Below, one piece after another: positions 14,982 to 23,678 of a stretch of 64,000 bases of DNA. Within the stretch, counting starts at the first letter, position 1. Each line of letters opens with the position of its first letter. Position numbers and translations under genes: made by a program. The DNA is from SAR202 cluster bacterium (GTDB lineage Bacteria > Chloroflexota > Dehalococcoidia > Lucifugimonadales > Lucifugimonadaceae): contig VFGU01000012.1 of assembly GCA_009392285.1 (NCBI GenBank), positions 62,001 through 126,000 of the forward strand. Direction: 5' to 3'. The notes beneath the pieces are model-generated. The model did not search any database, was not told where the DNA came from, and saw only the letters and a list, made by a program, of their open reading frames with translations.

Positions 14982-15012
14982 TTTCTTATTTATAATTATT
15001 TAGCCGATATTA

Positions 15013-15018
15013 TATAGT
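15013..15018 (+). promoter_or_regulatory. -10-like element directly before lipoprotein 1
   Basis: TATAGT ends 6 bases before the ATG at 15025 (an overlapping TATTAT lies 4 bases further upstream). No Shine-Dalgarno is visible, consistent with a leaderless mRNA. Confidence 0.35.
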
Positions 15019-15024
15019 AAATTA

Positions 15025-15567
15025 ATGAAGTATTTATCAATTTTTTTCATAATAAGTTTTTTTATAATTGGTTTGGCATGTTCCTCTAATGAAGAAGCAT
15101 TTAACCCAATAGATAAAATTTCAGACCAAGGAAAGAATTACATAATTGAAGATTTTAAATCTATAGGATTCAAAAAAAGTAACGAATATAATGTTGAAGA
15201 ACTTCCTGGGGCGATTTCTGCATATTTTGGATTTATAAAAAATGAATTAGGTGACTTTCAAGATTATGAAATAAGGTTTTATAGTAATCACGATGAGGCT
15301 ATAAAATTAGGCAGTAAGTATGCAGATAATATTGTAGGTGAAAATGCCTGTGTTAAAAAAGATTGTTCACTTTGGTTAGAAAACTTAAATCAAAGACAGC
15401 AGATTGATGGTGGGCCTTCAATTATGGAATCAATGGCTGGAACTCGTAATGCAAAATACAAAAGTTATGTGATTTATAATAACTTGATTCTTTTTTGTCC
15501 AGGAAATGATGAAGACGATTCTATGAAAAATTGCACAATAGTTATTGATAAGTTAGAAAAAAAATAA
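15025..15567 (+). CDS. Paralogous lipoprotein family, member 1
   Basis: 180 residues. Signal peptide with lipobox IGLAC (Cys19), so a lipid-anchored extracytoplasmic protein. Family core: DFKSIGFKKSNEYNVEELP, AISAYFGFIKN, DYEIRFY, a KYADN repeat region, then YVIYNNLILFCPG and a final Cys. It has the extra Cys pair ACVKKDCS shared with members 2 and 6, beside the C-terminal Cys pair, probably forming disulfides. I do not recognise a named family and no catalytic motif is evident. It stands beside tRNA-Ala. Confidence 0.75.
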   Translation: MKYLSIFFIISFFIIGLACSSNEEAFNPIDKISDQGKNYIIEDFKSIGFKKSNEYNVEELPGAISAYFGFIKNELGDFQDYEIRFYSNHDEAIKLGSKYADNIVGENACVKKDCSLWLENLNQRQQIDGGPSIMESMAGTRNAKYKSYVIYNNLILFCPGNDEDDSMKNCTIVIDKLEKK

Positions 15568-15612
15568 ATTATCTATTCGATGCAAATATTATTAGAAATT
15601 TAATTAAATTGA

Positions 15613-15688
15613 TGGTGGAGCTGAGGAGGCTCGAACTCCTGACCTCTTCGATGCCATCGAAGCGCTCTACCAACTGAGCTACAGCCCC
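15613..15688 (-). tRNA. tRNA-Ala (anticodon GGC)
   Basis: Cloverleaf of 76 bases with encoded CCA. Acceptor stem GGGGCTG pairs with CAGCTCC and includes the G3-U70 wobble that identifies alanine tRNA. The D-arm is GCTCAGTTGGTAGAGC, the anticodon stem CTTCG/CGAAG encloses loop ATGGCAT with anticodon GGC, and the T-loop is GTTCGAGCC. Confidence 0.97.
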
Positions 15689-15689
15689 A

Positions 15690-16781
15690 TTAAATTCGCT
15701 CTAACGATTCTTTTACTGACTTATGAACTATTTCTCCGTCTCTGATATTCAAACCATTAAATAGATTTTTATCATCTTTGATAGATTTTTCTAAGCCTTT
15801 ATTCGCTATGTCTAAAATATAAGGAAGTGTAACTTTATTAAGTGCTTCGGTGGCAGTCAAAGGAACCGAGCCAGGCATATTAGCTACACAATAATGCAAG
15901 ACACCATCTATAAGAAATGTAGGATTATCGTGAGTTGTTACTTTGCTAGTTTCGAAGCAACCTCCTTGATCAATAGAAATATCAACCATAACACTTCCAG
16001 GTTTCATATTTGAAATCATTTCTCTTGTAACAACCGTTGGGGCCTTTTTGCCAACAATATAAACAGAACCCACAACTATATCAGATACTTTTAATGCATC
16101 AGATATATTTTCAGGGCTTGATTTAATGTATTCGATATTATTATTTCCAAATTTATCTTTAAGTTCATTAAGTCTATTATCAGAAAGTTCAATTATTTTG
16201 ACGTGAGCCTTATTGGACAATGCTTTGTCTATTGCTTCTGTACCTGCTACTCCAGCCCCAATTACAGTAATAATTCTTGGTTCTAGATCTGAAACAGATC
16301 CAATTAGGGTTCCTTTTCCTTTGTTATGTTTTAATAAGAAATATGAGCCTACAATAATACTAAGTTGTCCCGCGATAGAGCTCATAGGAGATAGCAACGG
16401 GAGAGATCCGTCATTGGCAGTAACAGTTTCATATGCAATTCCTGTAACCCCAGTATTGGCCAACTTAATACTTTGATCTTTGTTTCCAGCTAAATGCAGA
16501 TAAGTAAACAGTATATTGTTTTTTGATAGGTATTTAAATTCACTCGGAAGGGGCTCTTTGACCTTAATTATTAATTCAGATGACTCATATATTTCTTTTG
16601 CAGATTTTAAGATTTTAGCTCCACTATTTTCATAGTCCACATCAGAAAATCCTATGATTGCCCCAGCACTTTCTTCTATAAAAACTTCATGATTTTCTGC
16701 TGTTAGTTTTTTTACAGAATCGGGAGTAAGCCCCACCCTAAACTCATTATTTTTTATTTCTTTTGGTACTCCAATTATCAT
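15690..16781 (-). CDS. ald: Alanine dehydrogenase
   Basis: NAD-dependent oxidative deamination of L-alanine to pyruvate and ammonium; cytoplasmic hexamer. From MIIGVPKE the protein is 363 residues, near family length. Landmarks: PKEIKNNEFRVGLTP at the N-terminus, KVKEPLPSEF with the catalytic Lys, TYLHLAGN, the Rossmann loop GAGVAG and DISIDQGGCFE, and HYCVANMPGSVP. The upstream in-frame ATG at 16811 is rejected because a TGTATAAA promoter-like element lies over those codons. It is one base from the tRNA-Ala gene on the same strand. Confidence 0.94.
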   Translation of the reverse strand: MIIGVPKEIKNNEFRVGLTPDSVKKLTAENHEVFIEESAGAIIGFSDVDYENSGAKILKSAKEIYESSELIIKVKEPLPSEFKYLSKNNILFTYLHLAGNKDQSIKLANTGVTGIAYETVTANDGSLPLLSPMSSIAGQLSIIVGSYFLLKHNKGKGTLIGSVSDLEPRIITVIGAGVAGTEAIDKALSNKAHVKIIELSDNRLNELKDKFGNNNIEYIKSSPENISDALKVSDIVVGSVYIVGKKAPTVVTREMISNMKPGSVMVDISIDQGGCFETSKVTTHDNPTFLIDGVLHYCVANMPGSVPLTATEALNKVTLPYILDIANKGLEKSIKDDKNLFNGLNIRDGEIVHKSVKESLERI

Positions 16782-16892
16782 GACTTTTACTTTATACAAT
16801 TTATCATTCAATTGACATAATAATGAGAAAATTACTGAATTCTTAACATAATTGTGAATAATTAATTTCTAAGTTGTTAATTAGACCCACCT

Positions 16893-17423
16893 TTATTCCA
16901 AATTTTTTACTATAATTGTGCAAGCTTTTAGGGCTTCATTTTGATTATAACCTGGGCATAATAATATAAAATTTCCATAAATTACATATGCTTGATATTT
17001 TGGAATTGGTATTCCATTTCCAGCTCCTCCAGCAACATTAGAAGGCTCTGAAACTTTTTGCCTATGTTTTAAATTTTCTAAAAAAAATGAGCATTCTTTT
17101 TTTATACAACCATTTTCTCCACTAATATTTTTTGCATATTTTTCTCCGTTTTCAACAGCACTTTTATGAGATTCGTAAAATCTAATTTCATAGTCATTGG
17201 GCTCACCTTGGTCATTTTTAATAAATCCATAGTATGCAGAAATTGCATTAGGTAAATTTTGTACATCATATTCTACACTCTGCTTAAATTTTATCTCTTT
17301 AAAATCTTTAACAGTATAATTTTTATCTGAGTCAGTTATTTTTTCTATTAATATGAATTCTGGCTCCGAAGCACATGAAGTTAATGTGATCGCTAGAGTT
17401 AATATGGAAATAATTTTTTTCAT
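16893..17423 (-). CDS. Paralogous lipoprotein family, member 2
   Basis: 176 residues from MKKIISIL; lipobox TLTSC. The longer upstream ATG (17468) is rejected since its 15 residues are not signal-like and would overlap member 3. Core: DFKEIKFKQSVEYDVQNLP, AISAYYGFIKN, DYEIRFYESH, YVIYGNFILLCPG, and a late Cys. It shares the extra Cys pair (GCIKKECS) with members 1 and 6. It lies directly downstream of member 3, a tandem pair. Function unknown; extracytoplasmic. Confidence 0.75.
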   Translation of the reverse strand: MKKIISILTLAITLTSCASEPEFILIEKITDSDKNYTVKDFKEIKFKQSVEYDVQNLPNAISAYYGFIKNDQGEPNDYEIRFYESHKSAVENGEKYAKNISGENGCIKKECSFFLENLKHRQKVSEPSNVAGGAGNGIPIPKYQAYVIYGNFILLCPGYNQNEALKACTIIVKNLE

Positions 17424-17454
17424 AGTTTGGGTAATATGTTTGGTATGTATATGA

Positions 17455-18036
17455 CTATTCACTTTCAATGGAAGGCTCTAATTTAGAAGCAATGGAATTA
17501 CAATTCCTTTTAGCAATTTCTTGAGTTCTACCTTCGCATAGAATGACCACGTTTCCATAAATATAAAATTCATTAAATTTTGGTTGACCACAATCAGCAC
17601 TATTCTTCCATGTATTAAATTGATCCCCAATGCATAACCTTGCATCCCGTAATCCTTCTTTCCATCTGGGGTTATGTGTTTTTTTTAGTTTTGCATTAGG
17701 CCCTACACGCTCTTCTGCATATTCTGCTCCATAATTTATAGCATCTTCATGGGAGCTATAGAATCTTAATTCATATTCCACAACCTTTTTCCCTTTCCCA
17801 TCTTCTGCGGGTTCATTAAATCTTATAAATCCAAAATATGCACTCAATGCTTTTGGTAATTCTTCCACTTTATATGTCTTGTTCTTCTTTAGCCCTACAG
17901 AAGTAAAATCTTCTAATTCGAATTGCTTAGTTTGGGGGGTAATTTTTTCTATCAGAGGCTCATCAATTTTTTCTGAAGAGCAAGAAATTGTCGCCATAAA
18001 ACAAGTTATTACTATTGCTATAAAAATTTGCTTCAT
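17455..18036 (-). CDS. Paralogous lipoprotein family, member 3
   Basis: 193 residues, the longest member. Signal peptide with lipobox ATISC. Core: DFTSVGLKKNKTYKVEELP, ALSAYFGFIR followed by a charged insertion (EPAEDGKGKK), YELRFYSSH, FYIYGNVVILCEG and a late Cys (RNCNSI). It lacks the xCxKKxCS pair but has other Cys (ARLC, ADCG) not found in relatives. It starts one base after the amidase stop, so it is probably translated with it. Confidence 0.73.
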   Translation of the reverse strand: MKQIFIAIVITCFMATISCSSEKIDEPLIEKITPQTKQFELEDFTSVGLKKNKTYKVEELPKALSAYFGFIRFNEPAEDGKGKKVVEYELRFYSSHEDAINYGAEYAEERVGPNAKLKKTHNPRWKEGLRDARLCIGDQFNTWKNSADCGQPKFNEFYIYGNVVILCEGRTQEIAKRNCNSIASKLEPSIESE

Positions 18037-18037
18037 T

Positions 18038-19468
18038 CTATTTTATTTCTGGATATGAATTCCAAGGTTCTTCTGATTCTATTAATTTAGCAAAAGCAAG
18101 GATCAGATTTTCTTGCATTAAGTCGCCTACGACCTGCATTCCTATGGGCAAGTTGTCCTTACTTCTTGAAACAGGAATGCTTGCTGCAGGGTTTCCAGTG
18201 AGATTAAAAATATATGTGAAGGGAGTCCAGTCCCAAAAAGGGCTATTACATTTATTGCCATTAATCTCTTCAGGATATTCATTAATTTTAAATGGCTTAA
18301 CTGCTACAGTAGGTGTAATTAATAGATCATAATTATTGAAAATGGATTGGGTATAATTTCTGTATTTTCCAATATTATTTAATGCTTCGAATAATAACGA
18401 TCCTGATATATCTTTGCCATGCTGAATGTTGGTTCTGAAATAATCCGTAAGACCTTCTCTATTTTTTTTATCATCAATTAAATGAGGTGTCATAAGGTAA
18501 CTTCTGGAGCACCAAAAATCGTACCAAGTTCTAAATAATATCTCTGATTCATCTGGATGGAAGTCTACTTCTTCTACCTCAAATCCCATCCCTTCAACTT
18601 TTTTGACGGTTTTTTCTACTGACTCAATTACTTCTTTGTCAGCCACAGCTCCTCCAATACTTCTAGAAAAAGCTATTCTTATACCTTTCAAATTAGTATC
18701 GGCAAAGTTGGTAAAAGTAGGATTTTCTTCTCGTATAGTCCCGTTTTCTCCATCCTTGTGAAATCCTGACATAACCTCTAGTAATATTGCAGAGTCCGTA
18801 ACATCTATAGACATAGGGCCTGTGGTTGAAAAATTTATTTCATTCCACTTTGTATTATTATGTACTCTTCTTGGTATTCTTCCTTGAGTAGGCTTGATCC
18901 CAAATATTCCACATAATGATGCAGGAATTCTAATAGAACCTCCTCCATCTGATCCCTGAGCAATTGAGGTCATGCCTGAACAAATACTTACCGCAGATCC
19001 TCCGCTAGATCCACCAGGAGTAAGTTTGTCGTTCCATGGATTTCTAGATATTCCAAAAACTCTATTTTCAGTTGTGCCAGCATTACCGTATTCTGGAGTA
19101 TTAGTTTTTCCTATTATTATTCCGCCAGCAGACTTAATTCTTTCCACCGAAATGGCATCTTCTGTAGCCACAATATCTGCCGGTATAGACCCAAAAGTGC
19201 ATCTCATATTTTTTACAGGCTCAAGGTCTTTTATTGGAACGGGTATTCCATGAAGAGGACCAAGATCTTCACCTTTCATAATAGAATTTTCTGCTTCTTT
19301 TGCCTTTTTTATTGCATTTTCTTCATCTAATGTAATATAAGCCCCAAATCTTGAATCCAAAGAATTAATTCTTTGAAATGTTTCATTTATTACCTCAACC
19401 GGAGAGATCTCTTTAGATGAGATCATCTCTCTTAACTTATTGATAGGTATATATCCTATATTTTTCAT
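18038..19468 (-). CDS. Amidase (amidase signature family)
   Basis: 476-residue hydrolase of amide bonds with the Ser-cisSer-Lys triad: Lys in PVPIKDLEP, Ser in TPGGSSGGSA (cis-Ser) and the nucleophile in GSDGGGSIRIPA. It has no signal peptide. The clade includes general amidases and enantioselective amidases rather than GatA, since no gatB or gatC is near and the C-terminal motifs are PAASIPVSRSKDNLPIGMQVVG. It is flanked on both sides by paralogous lipoproteins on the same strand, with gaps of 1 and 10 bases, implying a shared transcript. Confidence 0.9.
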   Translation of the reverse strand: MKNIGYIPINKLREMISSKEISPVEVINETFQRINSLDSRFGAYITLDEENAIKKAKEAENSIMKGEDLGPLHGIPVPIKDLEPVKNMRCTFGSIPADIVATEDAISVERIKSAGGIIIGKTNTPEYGNAGTTENRVFGISRNPWNDKLTPGGSSGGSAVSICSGMTSIAQGSDGGGSIRIPASLCGIFGIKPTQGRIPRRVHNNTKWNEINFSTTGPMSIDVTDSAILLEVMSGFHKDGENGTIREENPTFTNFADTNLKGIRIAFSRSIGGAVADKEVIESVEKTVKKVEGMGFEVEEVDFHPDESEILFRTWYDFWCSRSYLMTPHLIDDKKNREGLTDYFRTNIQHGKDISGSLLFEALNNIGKYRNYTQSIFNNYDLLITPTVAVKPFKINEYPEEINGNKCNSPFWDWTPFTYIFNLTGNPAASIPVSRSKDNLPIGMQVVGDLMQENLILAFAKLIESEEPWNSYPEIK

Positions 19469-19478
19469 TTAGTCCCCC

Positions 19479-20012
19479 TTAATTTCCTATAGATAAAGCT
19501 AAATCAGAACAATTTTGTCTTGCATAGGTTAGATCTAGTCCAGTGCATAGGATAATTGTGTTTCCGTACACTATGTAATCAAGATATTTTGCCCTTACTG
19601 TGTTGGCACTGCTCCCTTTATAACTTTTATCACTTCTGGTTCTTCTATCTTGAATTCCTTCATTCCAAGATGATAATGATTTTTTTAATATCGCGTCTTC
19701 TCCGATTACCTCATCCACATATGAAATTCCTTTATCAACAGCTAGCTGGTGGGTAGGGTAAATTCTTATCTCAAAATCAAGAGCTTTGTCAGCATCGTTT
19801 TTCCAAAAACCAAACCAAACTCCATCAGCACTCTCCAATTCTGAAACATCATATTCTTTATTTATTTTAAAGTCAGAATCTAAAAAATTATCTATCGAAT
19901 AAGTTTTGCCATTGTCAGTAAATTTATCTAGAGTAATTTTTATTTCTTCCGCTTTGGCGCCACATCCGTATACAAGAAATAATAAAATAATTATCGAAAA
20001 AATTTTCTTCAT
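19479..20012 (-). CDS. Paralogous lipoprotein family, member 4
   Basis: 177 residues, lipobox LVYGC. Core: DFKINKEYDVSELE, GVWFGFWKN, DFEIRIYPTH, YIVYGNTIILCTG and a late Cys (RQNCSDL). It belongs to the branch with WFGFWKN shared with member 5 and lacks the xCxKKxCS pair. First gene of the lipoprotein-amidase-lipoprotein-lipoprotein run. Function unknown. Confidence 0.75.
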   Translation of the reverse strand: MKKIFSIIILLFLVYGCGAKAEEIKITLDKFTDNGKTYSIDNFLDSDFKINKEYDVSELESADGVWFGFWKNDADKALDFEIRIYPTHQLAVDKGISYVDEVIGEDAILKKSLSSWNEGIQDRRTRSDKSYKGSSANTVRAKYLDYIVYGNTIILCTGLDLTYARQNCSDLALSIGN

Positions 20013-20113
20013 TTAGCACCTTCTTTAAAATCATTTTATATCTATAGAATAATTTTCGGAAACACAGCTTATTTCTATGACAGGACGCAATATGTTGAAT
20101 ACTTTATTTAATA

Positions 20114-20119
20114 TATAAT
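20114..20119 (+). promoter_or_regulatory. -10 box giving a leaderless rarA transcript
   Basis: TATAAT ends 7 bases before the ATG of rarA at 20127; no Shine-Dalgarno is present in between, so transcription should begin at or beside the start codon. Confidence 0.5.
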
Positions 20120-20126
20120 TAAGTAA

Positions 20127-21443
20127 ATGAATTTATTTGAATACAGTAGTAGAAAAGAATCTCTCTCATCATCTCCTTTATCCTCTAGAATGAGACCCAA
20201 AACTCTTGATGAATTTATTGGACAAGAGCATATCCTAGGAAAAGGAAAAGCTTTATATAATCTTGTAGAAAATAAATCAATTCCATCTATGATATTTTGG
20301 GGTCCTCCTGGAACAGGAAAAACAACTTTGGCTAAGATAATAGCCAAGCAATCGGATATGAATTTCAGGGCACTCTCAGCTGTATCGTCAGGACTGTCTG
20401 ATATCAGAAAAATTTCCGATGAAGTTATTTTTCAGAGAACTACATCATCAAAAAAAACTATACTATTTTTAGACGAAATTCATAGGTTTTCAAAGAGTCA
20501 GCAAGATTCATTGTTGCCTTTAATTGAAGAGGGAATATTAATTTTAATAGGAGCTACTACTGAACACCCTGGCTTTTCTATAATTAACCCTTTAATTTCG
20601 AGGGTAAAAATTTTTAAATTTAACCCTCACGATGAAAAGTCTATTAATAATATATTGAATAAAATTATCAAAAACAAAGAAGAACTTCTTAAGTATTCTG
20701 ACATAATTATTGAAGAAGACGTTTTGAAAATATTATCAAAAGGTTGTGGGGGTGATGCTAGAAAAGCAATAGACACTCTTGAGTTGGCAGTTCTTTCTTC
20801 AAAAACAATTAACAATAAAAAATTAATATCAAAAAATACAATTAAAGAATTGCTGAAAAATAATTTTATATATGACAGGCAAAGCGATAATCATTACAGT
20901 CATATTTCAGCATTTATAAAATCTATAAGAGGCTCCGACCCTAATGCTGCTGTATATTATTTAGCAAGAATGTTGAAAAACGGAGAAGATCCATTATTTA
21001 TTGCTCGCAGGTTAATAATTAGTGCTTCTGAAGACATAGGTTTGGCAGATCCCAATGCAATGTTAATAGCAAATTCTGCTTTCGAATCAGTTAACAAAAT
21101 AGGTATGCCAGAAGGCAGGATTCCTTTGGCAAATGCAACTATATATTTATGTTTGGCAGAGAAAAGTAACTCATCATATAAGGCTATAAATTCGGCACTA
21201 AATGAAGTAGAAAAAAATCCAATAAATGATATCCCTTTGCACCTAATGAATGCTGACACAGCTTTAGATAAAGAATTAGGAATAGGAGAAGGATATACTT
21301 ATGATCACGATTCAAAAGAGGGATTTATAAAAAAGAATAACTTCCCTGAGAAAATTCAAAATAAAGATTTTTATAAGCCCAATAAAAGAGGTATAGAGAT
21401 AAAACTTAAGGAGAGGTTTGAAAGGCTTTGGTTATCTGAATAA
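20127..21443 (+). CDS. rarA: Replication-associated recombination protein A (RarA/MgsA)
   Basis: AAA+ ATPase that acts at stalled replication forks and gaps, 438 residues. The N-terminal SSRMRPKTLDEFIGQEHILG box, Walker A GPPGTGKTT, Walker B ILFLDEIHRF, sensor GATTEHPGF and GGDARKAIDTLE follow clamp-loader order, and the C-terminal MgsA domain has RGSDPNAAVYYLARML and ASEDIGLADP. It is monocistronic and its stop abuts the convergent MFS gene without spacing. Confidence 0.95.
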   Translation: MNLFEYSSRKESLSSSPLSSRMRPKTLDEFIGQEHILGKGKALYNLVENKSIPSMIFWGPPGTGKTTLAKIIAKQSDMNFRALSAVSSGLSDIRKISDEVIFQRTTSSKKTILFLDEIHRFSKSQQDSLLPLIEEGILILIGATTEHPGFSIINPLISRVKIFKFNPHDEKSINNILNKIIKNKEELLKYSDIIIEEDVLKILSKGCGGDARKAIDTLELAVLSSKTINNKKLISKNTIKELLKNNFIYDRQSDNHYSHISAFIKSIRGSDPNAAVYYLARMLKNGEDPLFIARRLIISASEDIGLADPNAMLIANSAFESVNKIGMPEGRIPLANATIYLCLAEKSNSSYKAINSALNEVEKNPINDIPLHLMNADTALDKELGIGEGYTYDHDSKEGFIKKNNFPEKIQNKDFYKPNKRGIEIKLKERFERLWLSE

Positions 21444-22859
21444 TTAATTTCTTTTGAGTCTTCCCATTACACTAAAAATGATCGCAATTATTCCAAAACC
21501 TGCGGATAAAATAAATGAATAATTCATCGCATTTGATAATATTTTTATCTCTTCATTTGATCCATTTATAAGCTCTCCTATTTGAACATTTAACCCATAC
21601 GAAATCAAAATAGAGGTAATTAAAATAGTAGATATTGAAATTCCAATTACACTTCCAATATTTCTTATAAGAGCGTTGAATGCACTTATAAGACCATGGT
21701 GACTAGTAGGTATTTTTTCTAAAGTCTCGCTAGTATTTGGAGCCATCCAAAGCCCATTTGAAACTCCGTTTATAAATGATATTAATAGTATATATATCAT
21801 AGGAGGATCGCTTCCTAAAATAACAAATATTATCCATGTTGTAGTTAGGAGCAATAGTCCGCTTAATATAAATTTTAGAGTCCCAAATTTATCTGATAAT
21901 CTTCCACCTATGCTGCCTGCCAATGACATTCCCAATGCATTTAAAAAAATCAGAATTCCTGTAAGCCCTACGCTGTATTTTAGGACTATTGTTGAATAGA
22001 AAGGAATTATAAACCAAAAAGGGCCATTAGAAGTAAATCCAAACAGTCTAGCTAAAACAGCAAAAGAAAACCTCCAACTTGAAAACAGGCTTAAATCAAA
22101 CATTGGGTTTTCACTTTTGATTTGAGATCTTATGAAGAGATAAATAAATGAAATGCTGGTTATCCATATCAACCAATACAATGCAGAGGTATAAGAAATA
22201 GCAAAAGGATTAGATATATTTAATATGATAAGAATTATAAATAATGCCGAATAAATAGCACCTTTGAAATCATACTTTATTTTTTCTTTTCTAGGAGACC
22301 CAATTAATTCATCACTTAGGATATAACTTGCTAATATAAATCCAATTAAAGTAGGAAAAAACATAATCAAAAATATGTATCTCCAGCCAAAAAATTCTGT
22401 TATCTGACTACCCACTAGTGGCCCAGCTATTCCGCCTATCCCAACAGCAAAAGTAATCATTCCAAGCCCTCTTCCTTTTTCATTATCAGGAAAAACTGCT
22501 AGAACAATTGCCATAGTTACAGCTTGAAGCATTGATGCACCTAAGGAACCTACTATTCTTCCAGAAAGGAGGAGTGAAATATTAGAGGAAAAAAAACATA
22601 TTATCGCTCCTACTGCAAATAAAGACATGCCAAGTAATTGGATTTTTCTTCTACCAGCTATATCAGCTAATTTCCCCAATGGAAGTAATGTACTGCTTAC
22701 GGCAAGACCACCAATAATTGTCACCCAAGAAACTACTCCTAGGCTAACAGCAAAATCTTCAGCTATTTTTGGCAATATTACATTTAGAGCTGAAGCATCC
22801 ATCACCATTACAAATAATGATAAAGAAACTACAATGAACGCTTTCCATTTATATTGCAT
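21444..22859 (-). CDS. MFS transporter, DHA2/EmrB-like
   Basis: 471-residue inner-membrane protein with about 14 helices. Motif A is LGKLADIAGRRK, the helix-1 motif MVMDASALNVILPKIAEDF is DHA2-like (usually multidrug efflux), and the motif C-like segment GGIAGPLVG follows. It is last in the MFS-SDR-TPP operon, 7 bases after the SDR. Its place in a catabolic operon suggests export of a metabolite or uptake of the substrate, but the family alone would predict efflux. Confidence 0.85.
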   Translation of the reverse strand: MQYKWKAFIVVSLSLFVMVMDASALNVILPKIAEDFAVSLGVVSWVTIIGGLAVSSTLLPLGKLADIAGRRKIQLLGMSLFAVGAIICFFSSNISLLLSGRIVGSLGASMLQAVTMAIVLAVFPDNEKGRGLGMITFAVGIGGIAGPLVGSQITEFFGWRYIFLIMFFPTLIGFILASYILSDELIGSPRKEKIKYDFKGAIYSALFIILIILNISNPFAISYTSALYWLIWITSISFIYLFIRSQIKSENPMFDLSLFSSWRFSFAVLARLFGFTSNGPFWFIIPFYSTIVLKYSVGLTGILIFLNALGMSLAGSIGGRLSDKFGTLKFILSGLLLLTTTWIIFVILGSDPPMIYILLISFINGVSNGLWMAPNTSETLEKIPTSHHGLISAFNALIRNIGSVIGISISTILITSILISYGLNVQIGELINGSNEEIKILSNAMNYSFILSAGFGIIAIIFSVMGRLKRN

Positions 22860-22866
22860 TTTGCCT

Positions 22867-23676
22867 CTATTCGTTTAGATTATCCCAAACAGATAGAGGG
22901 GATGCGGCATGTAGACCTGCGTCAACAGGAATGACAGCACCAGATATCCATCTTGACTCTTCAGATGCTAGAAATACCACTGCCCATGCGACATCCCAAG
23001 CATCGCCTTCAGTCCCTAGTGGCCCCGCCTTTCTTCTGAGTTCTCTAATTTCTTCAGGTATTTTTTTTATTGAATTAGGAAAAGATCCATGTACATGCCC
23101 AGGCGCCAAACAGTTTACTCTAATTTTTTGTCTTCCATGATGAACTGCCATAATTCTTGTTAAATGTGATATGCCTGCTTTTGCAACTGAATATGGAACA
23201 TTTTTAGAGCCCCCAGCTCTTATAGCATCAATAGAAGAAATATTTATTATGGAGCCTCCCCCAGATTCTGACATTATTGGGACCGCATGCTTAGACATCA
23301 TTACAGCACTTTTCAAATTAGAATCTATTGATTTTTGCCAACTTTCTTCTTCAATTTCTGTAACCATTCCACTACCAACACTACCAACATTATTGAATAA
23401 AATATCAATCTTCCCAAATTGGTCCAAGCATTTATCTATAATTGATTTACACCCATCTTCTCTTGTGCAATCTTCTACAACAATAAATCCTTCTCCACCC
23501 TCATCTTTAATTTGACTTAGAGTAGAGTTTGCTCTTTCAGGATCTATGTCGTTTATTAATATTTTTGCACCTTCTCTTGCCATTAATATTGAAGATGCTT
23601 GGCCAATTCCAACAATTTCACCACGAGTTCCTGCTCCAGTTATTAAGGCTACTTTATTTTTTAATCGATCAGTCAC
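22867..23676 (-). CDS. Short-chain dehydrogenase/reductase
   Basis: 269-residue classical SDR from a GTG start two bases after the TPP enzyme stop; a TTG 15 bases upstream, overlapping it, is the alternative. Cofactor loop is TGAGTRGEIVGIGQA, a slightly expanded glycine loop; NNVGSVGSG, Ser in INISSIDA and YSVAKAG give the catalytic set, ending with PVDAGLHA. Oxidises or reduces an alcohol/ketone with NAD(P). It is translationally close-coupled to the TPP enzyme, so the two probably act on successive intermediates. Confidence 0.85.
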   Translation of the reverse strand: MTDRLKNKVALITGAGTRGEIVGIGQASSILMAREGAKILINDIDPERANSTLSQIKDEGGEGFIVVEDCTREDGCKSIIDKCLDQFGKIDILFNNVGSVGSGMVTEIEEESWQKSIDSNLKSAVMMSKHAVPIMSESGGGSIINISSIDAIRAGGSKNVPYSVAKAGISHLTRIMAVHHGRQKIRVNCLAPGHVHGSFPNSIKKIPEEIRELRRKAGPLGTEGDAWDVAWAVVFLASEESRWISGAVIPVDAGLHAASPLSVWDNLNE

Positions 23677-23678
23677 AA

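Noticed and set aside
15613..15688. tRNA-Ala as an integration site for a genomic island containing the lipoproteins
   Set aside because: No integrase and no direct repeat of the tRNA end were noticed, and base composition does not change.
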